NCBI GenBank assembly: GCA_046328715.1
Contig: JAXLWB010000011.1
Span: 167,995 to 231,994 of the forward strand
DNA: 64,000 nt
From: JAXLWB01 sp046328715
GTDB lineage: Bacteria; Chloroflexota; Anaerolineae; Caldilineales; Caldilineaceae
Direction: 5' to 3'
Shown: piece after piece, positions 27,456 to 36,599 of the stretch
Numbering within the stretch: the stretch's first letter is position 1
Layout: every line of letters starts with the position of its first letter
Translations under genes and position numbers: made by a program
The notes under the pieces: model-generated
Database searches by the model: none
The model's input: only the letters and a program-made list of their open reading frames with translations
What the model was told of the DNA's origin: nothing

Positions 27456-27768
27456 GGACCTGCCCTAAAATGAATAGCAGCGCCCTAAGGTCTTTAGTTA
27501 GCTTCACGTCTGACTGCCTCACTGGCCAATGCGTATCACATGACTTTCGCTATAAAGCGAGTGTCAGTCGCCGGTAGTCCCGAGTTGTTAAATATAGTAT
27601 ATAGTTGCGTTCTGGATCTGCGAAAACAGAACGCTAGGTGCTGCGGAAACAGACTCAACCCAAAAACCGAGTGACAATGGCGAACAGTCGCCCCGAGCCC
27701 CTTGTCCTCTCATACCTATTGAGCCCTTACCCTTCCACACTCCGCACCTAGAAGGCGCTCGATTCCAC
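27456..27768. other. Divergent intergenic region with a small hairpin
   Basis: Between two divergently transcribed GT-C genes. GCGTTCTG (27607-27614) pairs with CAGAACGC (27627-27634). An AT-rich box around 27590-27602 (TATAGTATATAG) could carry promoters; no clear -35/-10 pair was fixed. Confidence 0.4.
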
Positions 27769-29926
27769 ATGGTTTCTATTCCTAAAACTAAAAATGTTCG
27801 TTATGGCTGGACAATCGGTCTGGTTCTGTTTGCCTTGCTGGTAATAGGCATTGCCTTGCGATTCTACCGATTGGGTGAACTGCCGCCTGGCCTCTTTTTC
27901 GATGAAGGTGCCAACGCCATGGATGCTCTAGGCATTTTACAAGGTAACTACGCGGTCTTCTTTCCCAGACACTTTGGCCGTGAAGGCTTAATCATGTATC
28001 TGATTGCCGGGGCCGTGCACCTTCTGGGCCGCACCATCGTCGCCGAGCGCTTACCAGCCGCGCTTGCCAGCCTGTTAACCCCGCTGGCCCTGATCTGGTT
28101 GGGGCAGGTCCTTTTTTCGACTCTACCCTCACCATCCAGTACGGAAACAGGCAGACGTTGGCAGGCATTGCTTTGGGCAACAGTTGCGGCTGGCTTGGCG
28201 GCCACCAGTTTGCAACTCACGATCATTGGCCGGGGTGGCTTGCGGGTAAATCTACTGCCACTGCTTCTGGTCGTGGCGGTGGCGGGGCTTGTCTCTGGTT
28301 TGCAGCGCAAAAGCCGCTGGCGTCTGTTGGTTGCCGCCTTCGCCACGGGACTCATGCCCTATACCTATATTCCTGCCCGTTTCTTTCCGCTCTTTCTACT
28401 TTTGCTCGCTGCGAGCATCGTCTGGCAGCAGCGTCTCTCCTGGACGGTCATTCGATCCTACGTCCGGGAGCTCCTACTCTATCTGGGAGGCTCACTGCTG
28501 ATTGCATTGCCGATCTTGGTACATTTTGCGCTTCATCCTGCCGATTTCTTCTCGCGCAGCAACGCCCTGATGATCACAGCTCTGCCAGCATCGGAAGGCG
28601 ATTTGTTCCGAGCCTTGCTTATCAATGCCTACGACCACCTGGCCGCCTTGGGCTGGAAGGGCGATCCCAACTGGCGCCATAATTACGCCCTACGTCCGCT
28701 GCTGACCGTCGGCGAAGCGATCTGTTTTTGGACAGGGTTGGGCTGGGCCATGGTTCACTGGCGTATGCTGACCGCTCGTCTACTTCTCTTATTGTTTGCA
28801 GTCCTCATGATTCCAGTCGTATTGGCCCTCGACTATCCGCCCGACACCTTTCGTATGGTCCCGTTGATGCCGGTGGTATATCTAGTGATCAGCATCGGAT
28901 TGTGGCAGATCGTTGGATGGGGTGGCCGTCTCTTCAAATCGAAGGGTGGCGATGGCTGGCGTACACAGATGATGCTCTTTGCCCTCTTGGGTGGATCGCA
29001 AATGGGCATCAAGTTGGTCGACACCTGGCAGATTTACTACCATCAGTGGGCGAATGAACCCGAGGTCTATCAAATCTACAACAGTGAATGGACCGATCTG
29101 GTCAACACGGTCAATGCCATTCCTCCCGCTTCCGCCATCTCCTACGTCGTCCCCATCGGTAACCAGTATGATGCCAACTTTGAGATGTATAATTTCAGTT
29201 ATCTCTACCAATCACACAACGCCTGTCAATCAGTTCTATGCCCATGCCGACACGATTGCAGCGACGATCCAATCGCAGTTGCGTCACGATAATCAAGCTA
29301 CGCCGCTGCAGGAAGTGCGTCTTGTCCATTGGACCAATGGGCTGTACTGGAGCGGCGATTCGACTCAACGCGTTTTGTTCTTGCTCAACAAATATGGCCA
29401 CCTTCAGCGTCAGGAAGCGCGCAAGCTCTACAATGTCTATCACTTTGTCAACGTCGATCTTGCAACCCCGTGGACGCTTTACGAGCACGTCGAGCCCATA
29501 GATGTGACCTACGATGGTAACTTGCGGTTGCGTGGAGCGGCATTGGGCGAACATGGCGGCCAACAAGTAGAATTGCAGCAAGCGCAGGTTGATCGTAGCA
29601 AGTTGCCGCTCTGGCTGGTGTTGAACTGGCAAGCAAGCGAACCGCCCAAGGCCGATTATGCGCTCTCACTCCGCTTGCGCAGCGCTCAGGGGGATCAAGT
29701 CTGGCAGCAGGATGAGCAGCTACTCAGCTTTGATGGCTGGCACACGAGCCGTTGGCAAGCGGGTGAAGCTTCGGAAAGTATGTTGACCCTCGGCTTACCT
29801 GCCAATTTGCCTGCGGCTGACTATCAACTCGTCCTGATTGTCTATGACCAGACGACACTCACTCCAACCGTGCAAGCCGGCAACTGGCAGCCGGAGGTAA
29901 CGCTGGGCACCATCCAGGTCCACTAG
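27769..29926 (+). pseudogene. GT39/ArnT-like membrane glycosyltransferase, frameshifted
   Basis: The first frame (27769 to about 29210) encodes an N-terminal helix, the acidic loop PPGLFFDEGANAMDALGIL typical of ArnT/PMT enzymes, and ten or more membrane helices. It then leaves the coding frame and stops at 29292. The continuation, TPVNQFYAHADTIAATIQSQ onward to 29926, is in the next frame and carries a beta-rich extracytoplasmic domain. Joining the frames near 29205-29225 gives about 719 residues, similar to the 756-residue neighbour. The shift is +1 relative to the first frame. It could be a real mutation or a sequencing error. Confidence 0.7.
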
Positions 29927-30054
29927 TACAGTGCAGTGTAAGTGAGTATCGAGTAAGACAGTGTGGCAGTGAAAATTATCCCACTGTTCTACTGTTCTAC
30001 TGTGATGTACTATAAGAAGGTCGTCGCTCCTGCCAGTGTGTAGAATGGCTTATC

Positions 30055-31578
30055 ATGTTGAGAAGTAAACCGTTTCATGCTTTTGTCTTTGGGCTGGCAA
30101 CGTTGCTAGCGCTGCTCGGTGTCTGGATCGTGACGGGCGATCAAATTCCTGCCCTGCGTGGCCCGGCACCCTACCCCGTCTCGTGGATGTGGAGTTACGC
30201 GCCGCTTGATCTAGGGACAAGCCGGGTTTGGTCCTGGTTGGGAGCGCTCGCCCTTTACGTAGTGGTGGCGATTGTACTACTTTGGCGTCTTCAACGGCAG
30301 CAACTGCGGATTGGCTGGCTGCTGGCCTGGGCCACCCTGGCTATGATCGGCCTGCCCATTCTGCAAACCCTCACCCGCGAGCAGAGCCTGCGTGACACGC
30401 TGATCTTTCGCACCTACTCACCCGTGCTCAATGGCTACTTTGTCGCACCGGCACAGATGAAAGATCCAGTGGCGGCCCTCTCCGATTACCTGACCGTCAT
30501 GCCCACCTTCTTTTCGGATCGCCCGCAAACGCACCCGCCCGGCCTCTATCTCTTCTACCTGGTGGTCAACGGTTTTTTTGAAAGACAAGCTGATTTTAGC
30601 CACTGGTTTTCGACTATTGCCCGCACGTGGGCTGTCGAAGGTCGCGACTGGATCGGCCTGCCCGATGGCCTGGTGACCTCGGCCTTCTTCAGCGCCTGCC
30701 TGCAGTTGCTGCTGGTGGCGCTCTCGCCGCTGGCCGCCTATGCCTGGGCCAGCCAACTCACCTATCGCAACGGTGATCAGCGAAGCCAGACCGTAGCCAG
30801 TTGGTTGGCGGTTGCCCTGCCCTTGATCGCACCGACCTCAGCCTTCTTTCTGCAATGGGACATCAATTATCTGCCGCCTACCCTCTTCGCCTGGGCCCTG
30901 GCCCTGCGCGCCGATCGCCAGGACCAACAGGATGAGATGGACGGTACAATGTTCTGGCGGGGAACCCGTTGGCTGCGCTGGCTGTGGCCCGGTCTGTTGC
31001 TCAGCCTTCTCACCTGGCTCTCCTTTGGCAACAGCGTCACCGCTGCCATGATCGGACTGCACCTGCTGCTGCGCCAGCAACGTTTTCGTTTGCGCCTACT
31101 GGCTGGCGGTGCTGTAATGCTGGTTGGTGTGTTGCTGCCTTGGCTGCTGGCCTATTGGGCCTGGCGGATGAACGGCATCGCCGTGATGCAACTGGCGATC
31201 CGTCGCCATTACGAGGTCGTGACATCGAGCCGCGACTATAACGTCTGGCTCTGGATGAACGGCGTCGATCTCGCACTCTGGCTGGGGCCGGCAATCCTGG
31301 TCTTAGGATTGCTCGCCAGCATTGTGCTCTGGGTGCGCTGGCGGACGAATCGTGATTTAGCGGCGCTGGCCTTTTCCTTCTGGAGCTTGCTGCTGCTGCT
31401 TGATCTCAGCGGCACTTCGCGTGCCGAAGTGGGGCGGCTCTGGATTTTCTTGATGCCCTACCCGCTCTTTCTAGCGCTGCTTTACGCGGAAAACCTCTTT
31501 TACCGGGCGCTGCTCCTGGGGCTGATGGCCTTGTGGATGGGAGGGGTCGGCTATGCAATCGCCGCCATCGTTACCTAA
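30055..31578 (+). CDS. GT-C type membrane glycosyltransferase-like protein
   Basis: The 507-residue product has about eleven helices. A periplasmic loop contains RPQTHPPGLYLFYLVVNGFF, and the pattern of a polar first loop (LIFRTYSPVLNGYFVAPAQM) fits GT-C fold enzymes. It overlaps the start of the next gene by 26 bases, showing translational coupling. No nucleotide-sugar binding motif is present, as expected for enzymes that use lipid-linked donors. The substrate cannot be told from sequence. Confidence 0.65.
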   Translation: MLRSKPFHAFVFGLATLLALLGVWIVTGDQIPALRGPAPYPVSWMWSYAPLDLGTSRVWSWLGALALYVVVAIVLLWRLQRQQLRIGWLLAWATLAMIGLPILQTLTREQSLRDTLIFRTYSPVLNGYFVAPAQMKDPVAALSDYLTVMPTFFSDRPQTHPPGLYLFYLVVNGFFERQADFSHWFSTIARTWAVEGRDWIGLPDGLVTSAFFSACLQLLLVALSPLAAYAWASQLTYRNGDQRSQTVASWLAVALPLIAPTSAFFLQWDINYLPPTLFAWALALRADRQDQQDEMDGTMFWRGTRWLRWLWPGLLLSLLTWLSFGNSVTAAMIGLHLLLRQQRFRLRLLAGGAVMLVGVLLPWLLAYWAWRMNGIAVMQLAIRRHYEVVTSSRDYNVWLWMNGVDLALWLGPAILVLGLLASIVLWVRWRTNRDLAALAFSFWSLLLLLDLSGTSRAEVGRLWIFLMPYPLFLALLYAENLFYRALLLGLMALWMGGVGYAIAAIVT

Positions 31579-33823
31579 TATCCGCTTGCGCGCCTCCCTT
31601 GTTGCGCTGCTCTTGCTGCTACTCTACCTGTTGAGCTACACCGGTTTGCATTCCGCCACCGATGAAATGTCGGCGCTGGCCGTGATCGAAAGCTGGGCGA
31701 GCCAGGGCACCTTCACGACCAACCAGATGGAATGGGAGCAATCCTGGCATCCGTCGCAGAATATCGCCGGGCTGGATGGCAACCTTTACTCCAAAAAGGG
31801 ACTCGGCGTCTCCCTGGTCAACGCCCCACTCTTTCTGCTCGGCAAGGCAACCCACATCCTGGGTGCCATTCAAACGGCCAAGTTCGGTGGCCCCCTTCTC
31901 ACCGCCCTCACGGCCTTCTTTCTCTTCCTGACCGTCGCTGCCCTTACCCAACACTTCGCTCCGCCGACAGATCAATCCGCAATCTTCGCCACCTTGGCCT
32001 GGGGCATCGCCACCCCTGCCTGGCCCTATGCGCGTACCTTATACAGCGAACCGCTGGCTGCCCTGGGGCTGACCCTCTTGCTCGGGGCGCTTTTCAGAGT
32101 ACAGGGTAAACATCGGCTACGCGCTGCCTGGCTGGCAGGCATGGGACTGGCCGTGGTGATTCTCGCCAAGTCCGCCAATGCGATTGTGGCTTTACCTGCG
32201 GGGTCGTACGTGGCGTTTCTCTGGCTACAATCGGCCAAATACCAAAGGCGAACGTGGGACTGGCCAATGGCCTTTGCGTTGCCTGTAATTGTGGCGGTTG
32301 GCTTGACCATCCTGTACAATTGGGTTCGTTTTGGCACGCTGCTGACCATTCCACTTGAGGCGGGGGAGCAGTTTTCCACCCCGCTGCCCGTGGGGCTGTA
32401 TGGTCTACTACTCAGCTCAGGCAAAGGAATCTTCTGGTATGCGCCACTGTTGTGGCTTGCCATCCCGGCTGGCTGGTTTTGGTTGCAGCGTGGGCGACGA
32501 ACCTACGGGACCCTGTTGCTGGCGACGATGCTGCTGCCCACTCTGCTCTATGCGCTCTGGTTCGACTGGCCCGGTGGACGCTCGTGGGGGCCACGCATGA
32601 TCGTCTGGACACTGCCTGCCTGGATTCTGTGGCTCGCGCCGGTGCTGGCTTGGCTGACGCAACCCCGCCCCCGTTGGCGACAGTGGGGGCTGTTTGTCTT
32701 GCTACTGCTTTCCATCTTGGCCCAACTGCCGGGCGTCCTGATCCATGTTGGGGTGCAGGAAGGGCTGGATCTGGCCAACGGGGCGAGTCGAGAGCAGTTG
32801 TTATGGAACTGGGCCAATTCGCCGCTGCTCACCTATTGGCGGGCGATACACTGGAGCGCCGCCCAACCGCCGGCGCTGGACCCGCTCTTGGCTCAGCCCT
32901 TTGTGTGGGAGCGTTTTCCCTGGCTGGCGGGCACGCTGTTGTTGTTGGGTGGTGGTGCGTTGTGGCTTGGTTGGTATGTCTGGCGGCGTGGCACATACCA
33001 GCTTGCCCTGACTACGTTACCCGTGATGGCGCTCTGTGTGGCTTTGGGCTTAGGTTGGCTGGCGCGCAGTGACCCACGCTGGCATGAAACAAATGTCGAT
33101 CCAAACGAAAACGCCGAGGTGCTGCGCTATGTGGTCGACAACGCCACCCCGCAGGATCTGGTGCTGCTCGACCAGATCTCCTACTTTGAACTGGACCGCC
33201 GGGCCTGGGGCTGGATGAATCGGGCACCGCTGCGACCTGCCTATATCGGCTGGCTACGTCGTAGCGAGTTGAGCACAGCTGACCAGCAACAGTTGACATC
33301 ACTGGTGCAGCCTCATCCTCGTCTCTGGCTCCTGTTGAGCGGCACGCCGGAAGACGATCCTGCCTCTACCACCGAGAGCGCGCTCGATCGTTGGGCGGGA
33401 CGGGGACGCCAAAGCTGGATTGGCACCCAGCGCATTGTGGAATACTATCAGCTTGCTACGAATGCGCCCCAACTCAATCATGGGGAAGCGCTGGCCTTTG
33501 CCTCAAATGTGCAGTTACAAGCCTTTGACCTCTACCCGAGCCAGTTTCCAGATGGCTACGTGATCGACTTGGCTTGGCCGCCCGACTTGCCTGACACGTT
33601 GCGCTTTTCCGTGCAAACGCTGGACGCGCAAGGGCAACTCTTTCGTCAGGTGGATGGCCGACTGGGTACGTTGCACGACAGCACTGGCTTACACAACCGG
33701 GTCGGCATCCAAAGTACGCCCAATCACTGCCGAATTATACTCAAACTGTACGACGTCAATCAGGGCGTCTTGCTGCAAGCCGGGAAGGAGTGGGTTGAAC
33801 TGTGTCCGAAGAGTACTCTGTAA
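31553..33823 (+). CDS. GT-C/PMT-like membrane glycosyltransferase with C-terminal extracytoplasmic domain
   Basis: The 756-residue product has about twelve membrane helices and, after residue 500, a soluble domain with HETNVDPNENAEVLRYVVDN. The early acidic loop HSATDEMSALAVIESWASQG matches the Asp-Glu pair that PMT/ArnT enzymes use for catalysis. The gene overlaps both neighbours (26 and 22 bases), so the three form a coupled operon. It probably glycosylates a surface lipid or protein outside the membrane. Confidence 0.7.
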   Translation: MQSPPSLPNIRLRASLVALLLLLLYLLSYTGLHSATDEMSALAVIESWASQGTFTTNQMEWEQSWHPSQNIAGLDGNLYSKKGLGVSLVNAPLFLLGKATHILGAIQTAKFGGPLLTALTAFFLFLTVAALTQHFAPPTDQSAIFATLAWGIATPAWPYARTLYSEPLAALGLTLLLGALFRVQGKHRLRAAWLAGMGLAVVILAKSANAIVALPAGSYVAFLWLQSAKYQRRTWDWPMAFALPVIVAVGLTILYNWVRFGTLLTIPLEAGEQFSTPLPVGLYGLLLSSGKGIFWYAPLLWLAIPAGWFWLQRGRRTYGTLLLATMLLPTLLYALWFDWPGGRSWGPRMIVWTLPAWILWLAPVLAWLTQPRPRWRQWGLFVLLLLSILAQLPGVLIHVGVQEGLDLANGASREQLLWNWANSPLLTYWRAIHWSAAQPPALDPLLAQPFVWERFPWLAGTLLLLGGGALWLGWYVWRRGTYQLALTTLPVMALCVALGLGWLARSDPRWHETNVDPNENAEVLRYVVDNATPQDLVLLDQISYFELDRRAWGWMNRAPLRPAYIGWLRRSELSTADQQQLTSLVQPHPRLWLLLSGTPEDDPASTTESALDRWAGRGRQSWIGTQRIVEYYQLATNAPQLNHGEALAFASNVQLQAFDLYPSQFPDGYVIDLAWPPDLPDTLRFSVQTLDAQGQLFRQVDGRLGTLHDSTGLHNRVGIQSTPNHCRIILKLYDVNQGVLLQAGKEWVELCPKSTL

Positions 33824-35520
33824 AGAGCAGCAGCTTGAAAGGGGTGGGGCTGATCCCAATCGTCGCCCTGCTGACGGTGGCGATCTTTGCGCTGTTGTTT
33901 AGCAGCGAAAGCCAGATTGGCCTCACTTGGGATGAACCGATCTACATGACCGCAGGCGAGCAGGCAATCCATTGGTTGGGGCTGATTGCCAACGGCCAAA
34001 CGAGCGAAGCGTTGCAGGATGTGCCTTTTGGCACGGGCTGGGGGCTGGTGAACGAACATCCGCCATTGACGCGCATTTTCACCGGTGTGGGCTGGTGGGC
34101 GACGCGCGGGCTGTTGCCGCTGCCTACCAGTCAACGGGTGGGGTCGCTGGCCTTGGCGGCGATGACGCTGGCCATGATCACGGTGCTGACAGCCCGCCAG
34201 CGCGGTTGGGCGGTCGGACTCTTCGGGCTGGCGGCGCTGCTTTCGATGCCACGTCTCTTTTTTCATGCCCACCTCGCTGCCATTGATTTTCCCATCGCAG
34301 CGATGTGGATGCTTGCAACCCTGCTCTTCTACCGGTCAACTCTCGCCGTCGCTCAGGAGGAACCTCTGCGCCACACCCGCTGGTCATTGTTGCGCGCGGC
34401 GCTGGTGGCGGGCATTGGCCTCGGGTTGGCGCTGTTGACCAAGATCAATGCGGTCCTGCTGCTGCCCTATTGGTTGCTCTGGCTGCTGAGCAACCGGCGA
34501 CTCTGGCGCACCTGGCCTCTCTATCTATTGAGCATACCGATCGCGCTTTTTGTACTGATTGCCGGCTGGCCCTGGATCTGGAAAGACCCGATCGGTGGTT
34601 TGCAGAATTGGTTCGCCTTTTTCTTCAACCACTATGAGATTCGCCAGTGGTTTGCCGGTCACCTCTATATCGACACGCCCTCTTACCTGCCCGGATTGCT
34701 GGCGGCGATCACGATACCCTTGCCGCTCCTGCTCCTGGCGCTGGCGGCACCCTTTTTCTTTGTCTGGCGCTGGTTACGGGCGCACCTGACCCTTGTCAGC
34801 CATGAATGGGCCTGGTTTTCGTTGCAACTGGTGGGCGTGGCGGTCAACTGGCTCTACTATGGCTTTGTCGGACGCATCCACGACCAGGAGCGACTGCTCT
34901 TGCCGATCTTTTTTCATGTGGCGCTTCTCAGCGGCGAAGGGTTTGCCCGCCTGATCCTGCCGCTGACCTGGCGACTGTGCGATTGGCTCAAGATTGAACA
35001 ACGCTGGCAAACGGTGGTGGCGACTCTGGCTGCCTTTCTGCTGCTTTGGCCTGGCATCAGCAGTACGCTCTACTTTCACCCTTTCGAACTCGCCTACTAT
35101 AACTCGTTGGTCGGCGGCATCAGGGGCGCACGTTCACGTGACCTGGAGACGATCTACTTTGCCAGCACCTATTCCTATTTTTTGCCCGAGTTGAAGAAGT
35201 TGCCAGCCCATAGCAAACTCTGGGTCATGCCCAACAGTTGGGATGTGATCGACTATTACCAGGTGAATGGGCTGCTTACGAATGAACTGGAGCCGTTGCG
35301 CCCCGAAGGCTGGGGTAGCTTCTATGATGACCGCGGTGCCCGCTTCGCCATTGGCGGCTTAGAACAGGCCGACTACGCGCTGATCGAGTTCCGCCAGACC
35401 ACCTTTAACAAGATTATCCCCGAATATGCCATCCAAGTGGAGTGGGCAGCCAGCAAACCCATGATCTCACAGTTAGAAATTGATGGCGTGCCCCTGGCCG
35501 CATTGTACGCAAAGGAGTAA
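33802..35520 (+). CDS. ArnT/PMT-family membrane glycosyltransferase
   Basis: The GTG at 33802 overlaps the previous gene by 22 bases and starts the 572-residue product. After the first helix comes GLTWDEPIYMTAGEQAIHWL with the Asp-Glu pair, then EHPPLTRIFTGVGWW, both classic for glycosyltransferase family 39. About ten helices follow, and YYNSLVGGIRGARSRDLETI precedes an extracytoplasmic tail. The TAA stop abuts a dispersed repeat. It is the last gene of the glycosyltransferase run. Confidence 0.75.
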   Translation: MSEEYSVKSSSLKGVGLIPIVALLTVAIFALLFSSESQIGLTWDEPIYMTAGEQAIHWLGLIANGQTSEALQDVPFGTGWGLVNEHPPLTRIFTGVGWWATRGLLPLPTSQRVGSLALAAMTLAMITVLTARQRGWAVGLFGLAALLSMPRLFFHAHLAAIDFPIAAMWMLATLLFYRSTLAVAQEEPLRHTRWSLLRAALVAGIGLGLALLTKINAVLLLPYWLLWLLSNRRLWRTWPLYLLSIPIALFVLIAGWPWIWKDPIGGLQNWFAFFFNHYEIRQWFAGHLYIDTPSYLPGLLAAITIPLPLLLLALAAPFFFVWRWLRAHLTLVSHEWAWFSLQLVGVAVNWLYYGFVGRIHDQERLLLPIFFHVALLSGEGFARLILPLTWRLCDWLKIEQRWQTVVATLAAFLLLWPGISSTLYFHPFELAYYNSLVGGIRGARSRDLETIYFASTYSYFLPELKKLPAHSKLWVMPNSWDVIDYYQVNGLLTNELEPLRPEGWGSFYDDRGARFAIGGLEQADYALIEFRQTTFNKIIPEYAIQVEWAASKPMISQLEIDGVPLAALYAKE

Positions 35521-35822
35521 ACCCCACCCTAGCGGGTACCCGAAGAGAGGGAATTGTGAAGGGGAAGATTCGGTTTGGTGGACAATCGAGACGACGCAAT
35601 TTGTGCTGAAACTGTCCTCTCCCCCATCGGGGGAGAGCTAGAGAGGGGGCACTTGGATGCTGTCCGAGAACGTGGTTCTGCCCCGCGAACCCCACCCTAA
35701 CCCTCCCCTGCTTGGGGAGGGAATCGTCAAAGGGCAGATTCGGTTTGGTGGACAGTCGAGACGACGCAATTCGTCCTGTAACTGTCCTCTCCCCCATCGG
35801 GGGAGAGTTAGAGAGGGGGCAT
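35520..35822. repeat. Two tandem copies of the ~180-bp dispersed repeat
   Basis: Both copies have a left end AACCCCACCCTAACCCTCCC (the first modified by GCGGGTACCCG at 35532-35542), the middle GATTCGGTTTGGTGGACA, and a right end with CTCTCCCCCATCGGGGGAG followed by AGAGAGGGGGC. They occupy the whole space between two convergent genes. Confidence 0.8.
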
Positions 35823-35830
35823 TCCCCACG

Positions 35831-36490
35831 CTATTTCCCACTCTCCAATTTGGCCAGCCCTTCGCGTAGGGCGTAGAGGGCGGCTTGGGTGCGATTGGCG
35901 AGGTGGAGTTTGCTGAGGATGGCGCCGATGTGGTTGCCGACCGTACGCTCGCTGATCACCAGCGTGTCGGCAATTTCCTGGTTGGTGTGGCCTTGGGCGA
36001 CGAGTTTGAGCACCTCTAGCTCGCGCTCGCTCAGTGGATCCATCACTGGTGTGTTTTGCGAAGGACGGTTGAGTTCGCGGATCAGCTTGATCGCCACACT
36101 GGGATCGAGCGAGGATTTGCCGCAGTGTACATCGCGAATCGCCTTGACCAGTTGTTCGGGCGACGAATCCTTGAGCAGGTAGCCGAGCGCACCCGCCTTG
36201 ATCGCCGGGAAGAGCTTCTCATCCTCGGCAAAGCTGGTGACGACTAGAATGCGCGCGTCTGCATTCTCCTGTTTGATCTGTTGAATCGCTCCTAACCCAT
36301 CCAACCGCGGCATCAGCAGATCGAGCAGGATGACGTCGGGCTTGAGGCTGCGCGTCTTGAGTACCGCTTCAATGCCGTCGGCGGCCTCGCCCACCAGCTC
36401 AATATCCGGCTCGCTCATAATCAAGGTGCGCAAGCCCTTACGCACAATCGGGTGGTCGTCTGTGATTAACACGCGAATGGTCTCTGTCAT
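35831..36490 (-). CDS. NarL/FixJ-family response regulator
   Basis: The ATG at 36490 has GGAG upstream; an earlier in-frame ATG adds ten residues without family similarity. The 219-residue product has a receiver domain (ITDDHPIVRKG, phosphoacceptor Asp57 in VILLDLLMP, conserved VTSF) and a LuxR-type helix-turn-helix (LSERELEVLKLVAQGHTNQE and SERTVGNHIGAILSKLHL). It binds DNA when phosphorylated. The matching kinase gene lies directly upstream on the same strand, separated by 109 bases of short repeats. Confidence 0.9.
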   Translation of the reverse strand: MTETIRVLITDDHPIVRKGLRTLIMSEPDIELVGEAADGIEAVLKTRSLKPDVILLDLLMPRLDGLGAIQQIKQENADARILVVTSFAEDEKLFPAIKAGALGYLLKDSSPEQLVKAIRDVHCGKSSLDPSVAIKLIRELNRPSQNTPVMDPLSERELEVLKLVAQGHTNQEIADTLVISERTVGNHIGAILSKLHLANRTQAALYALREGLAKLESGK

Positions 36491-36599
36491 AACGTTTCTC
36501 CGTTGGGAAGCAGGAAGCAAGGTGGCAAGGTGGCAGGTAATACTGTCACCGTGTCACGTCCCCTCTATGACCTGAGTCACCCCTTATCTCCCCATCTCC

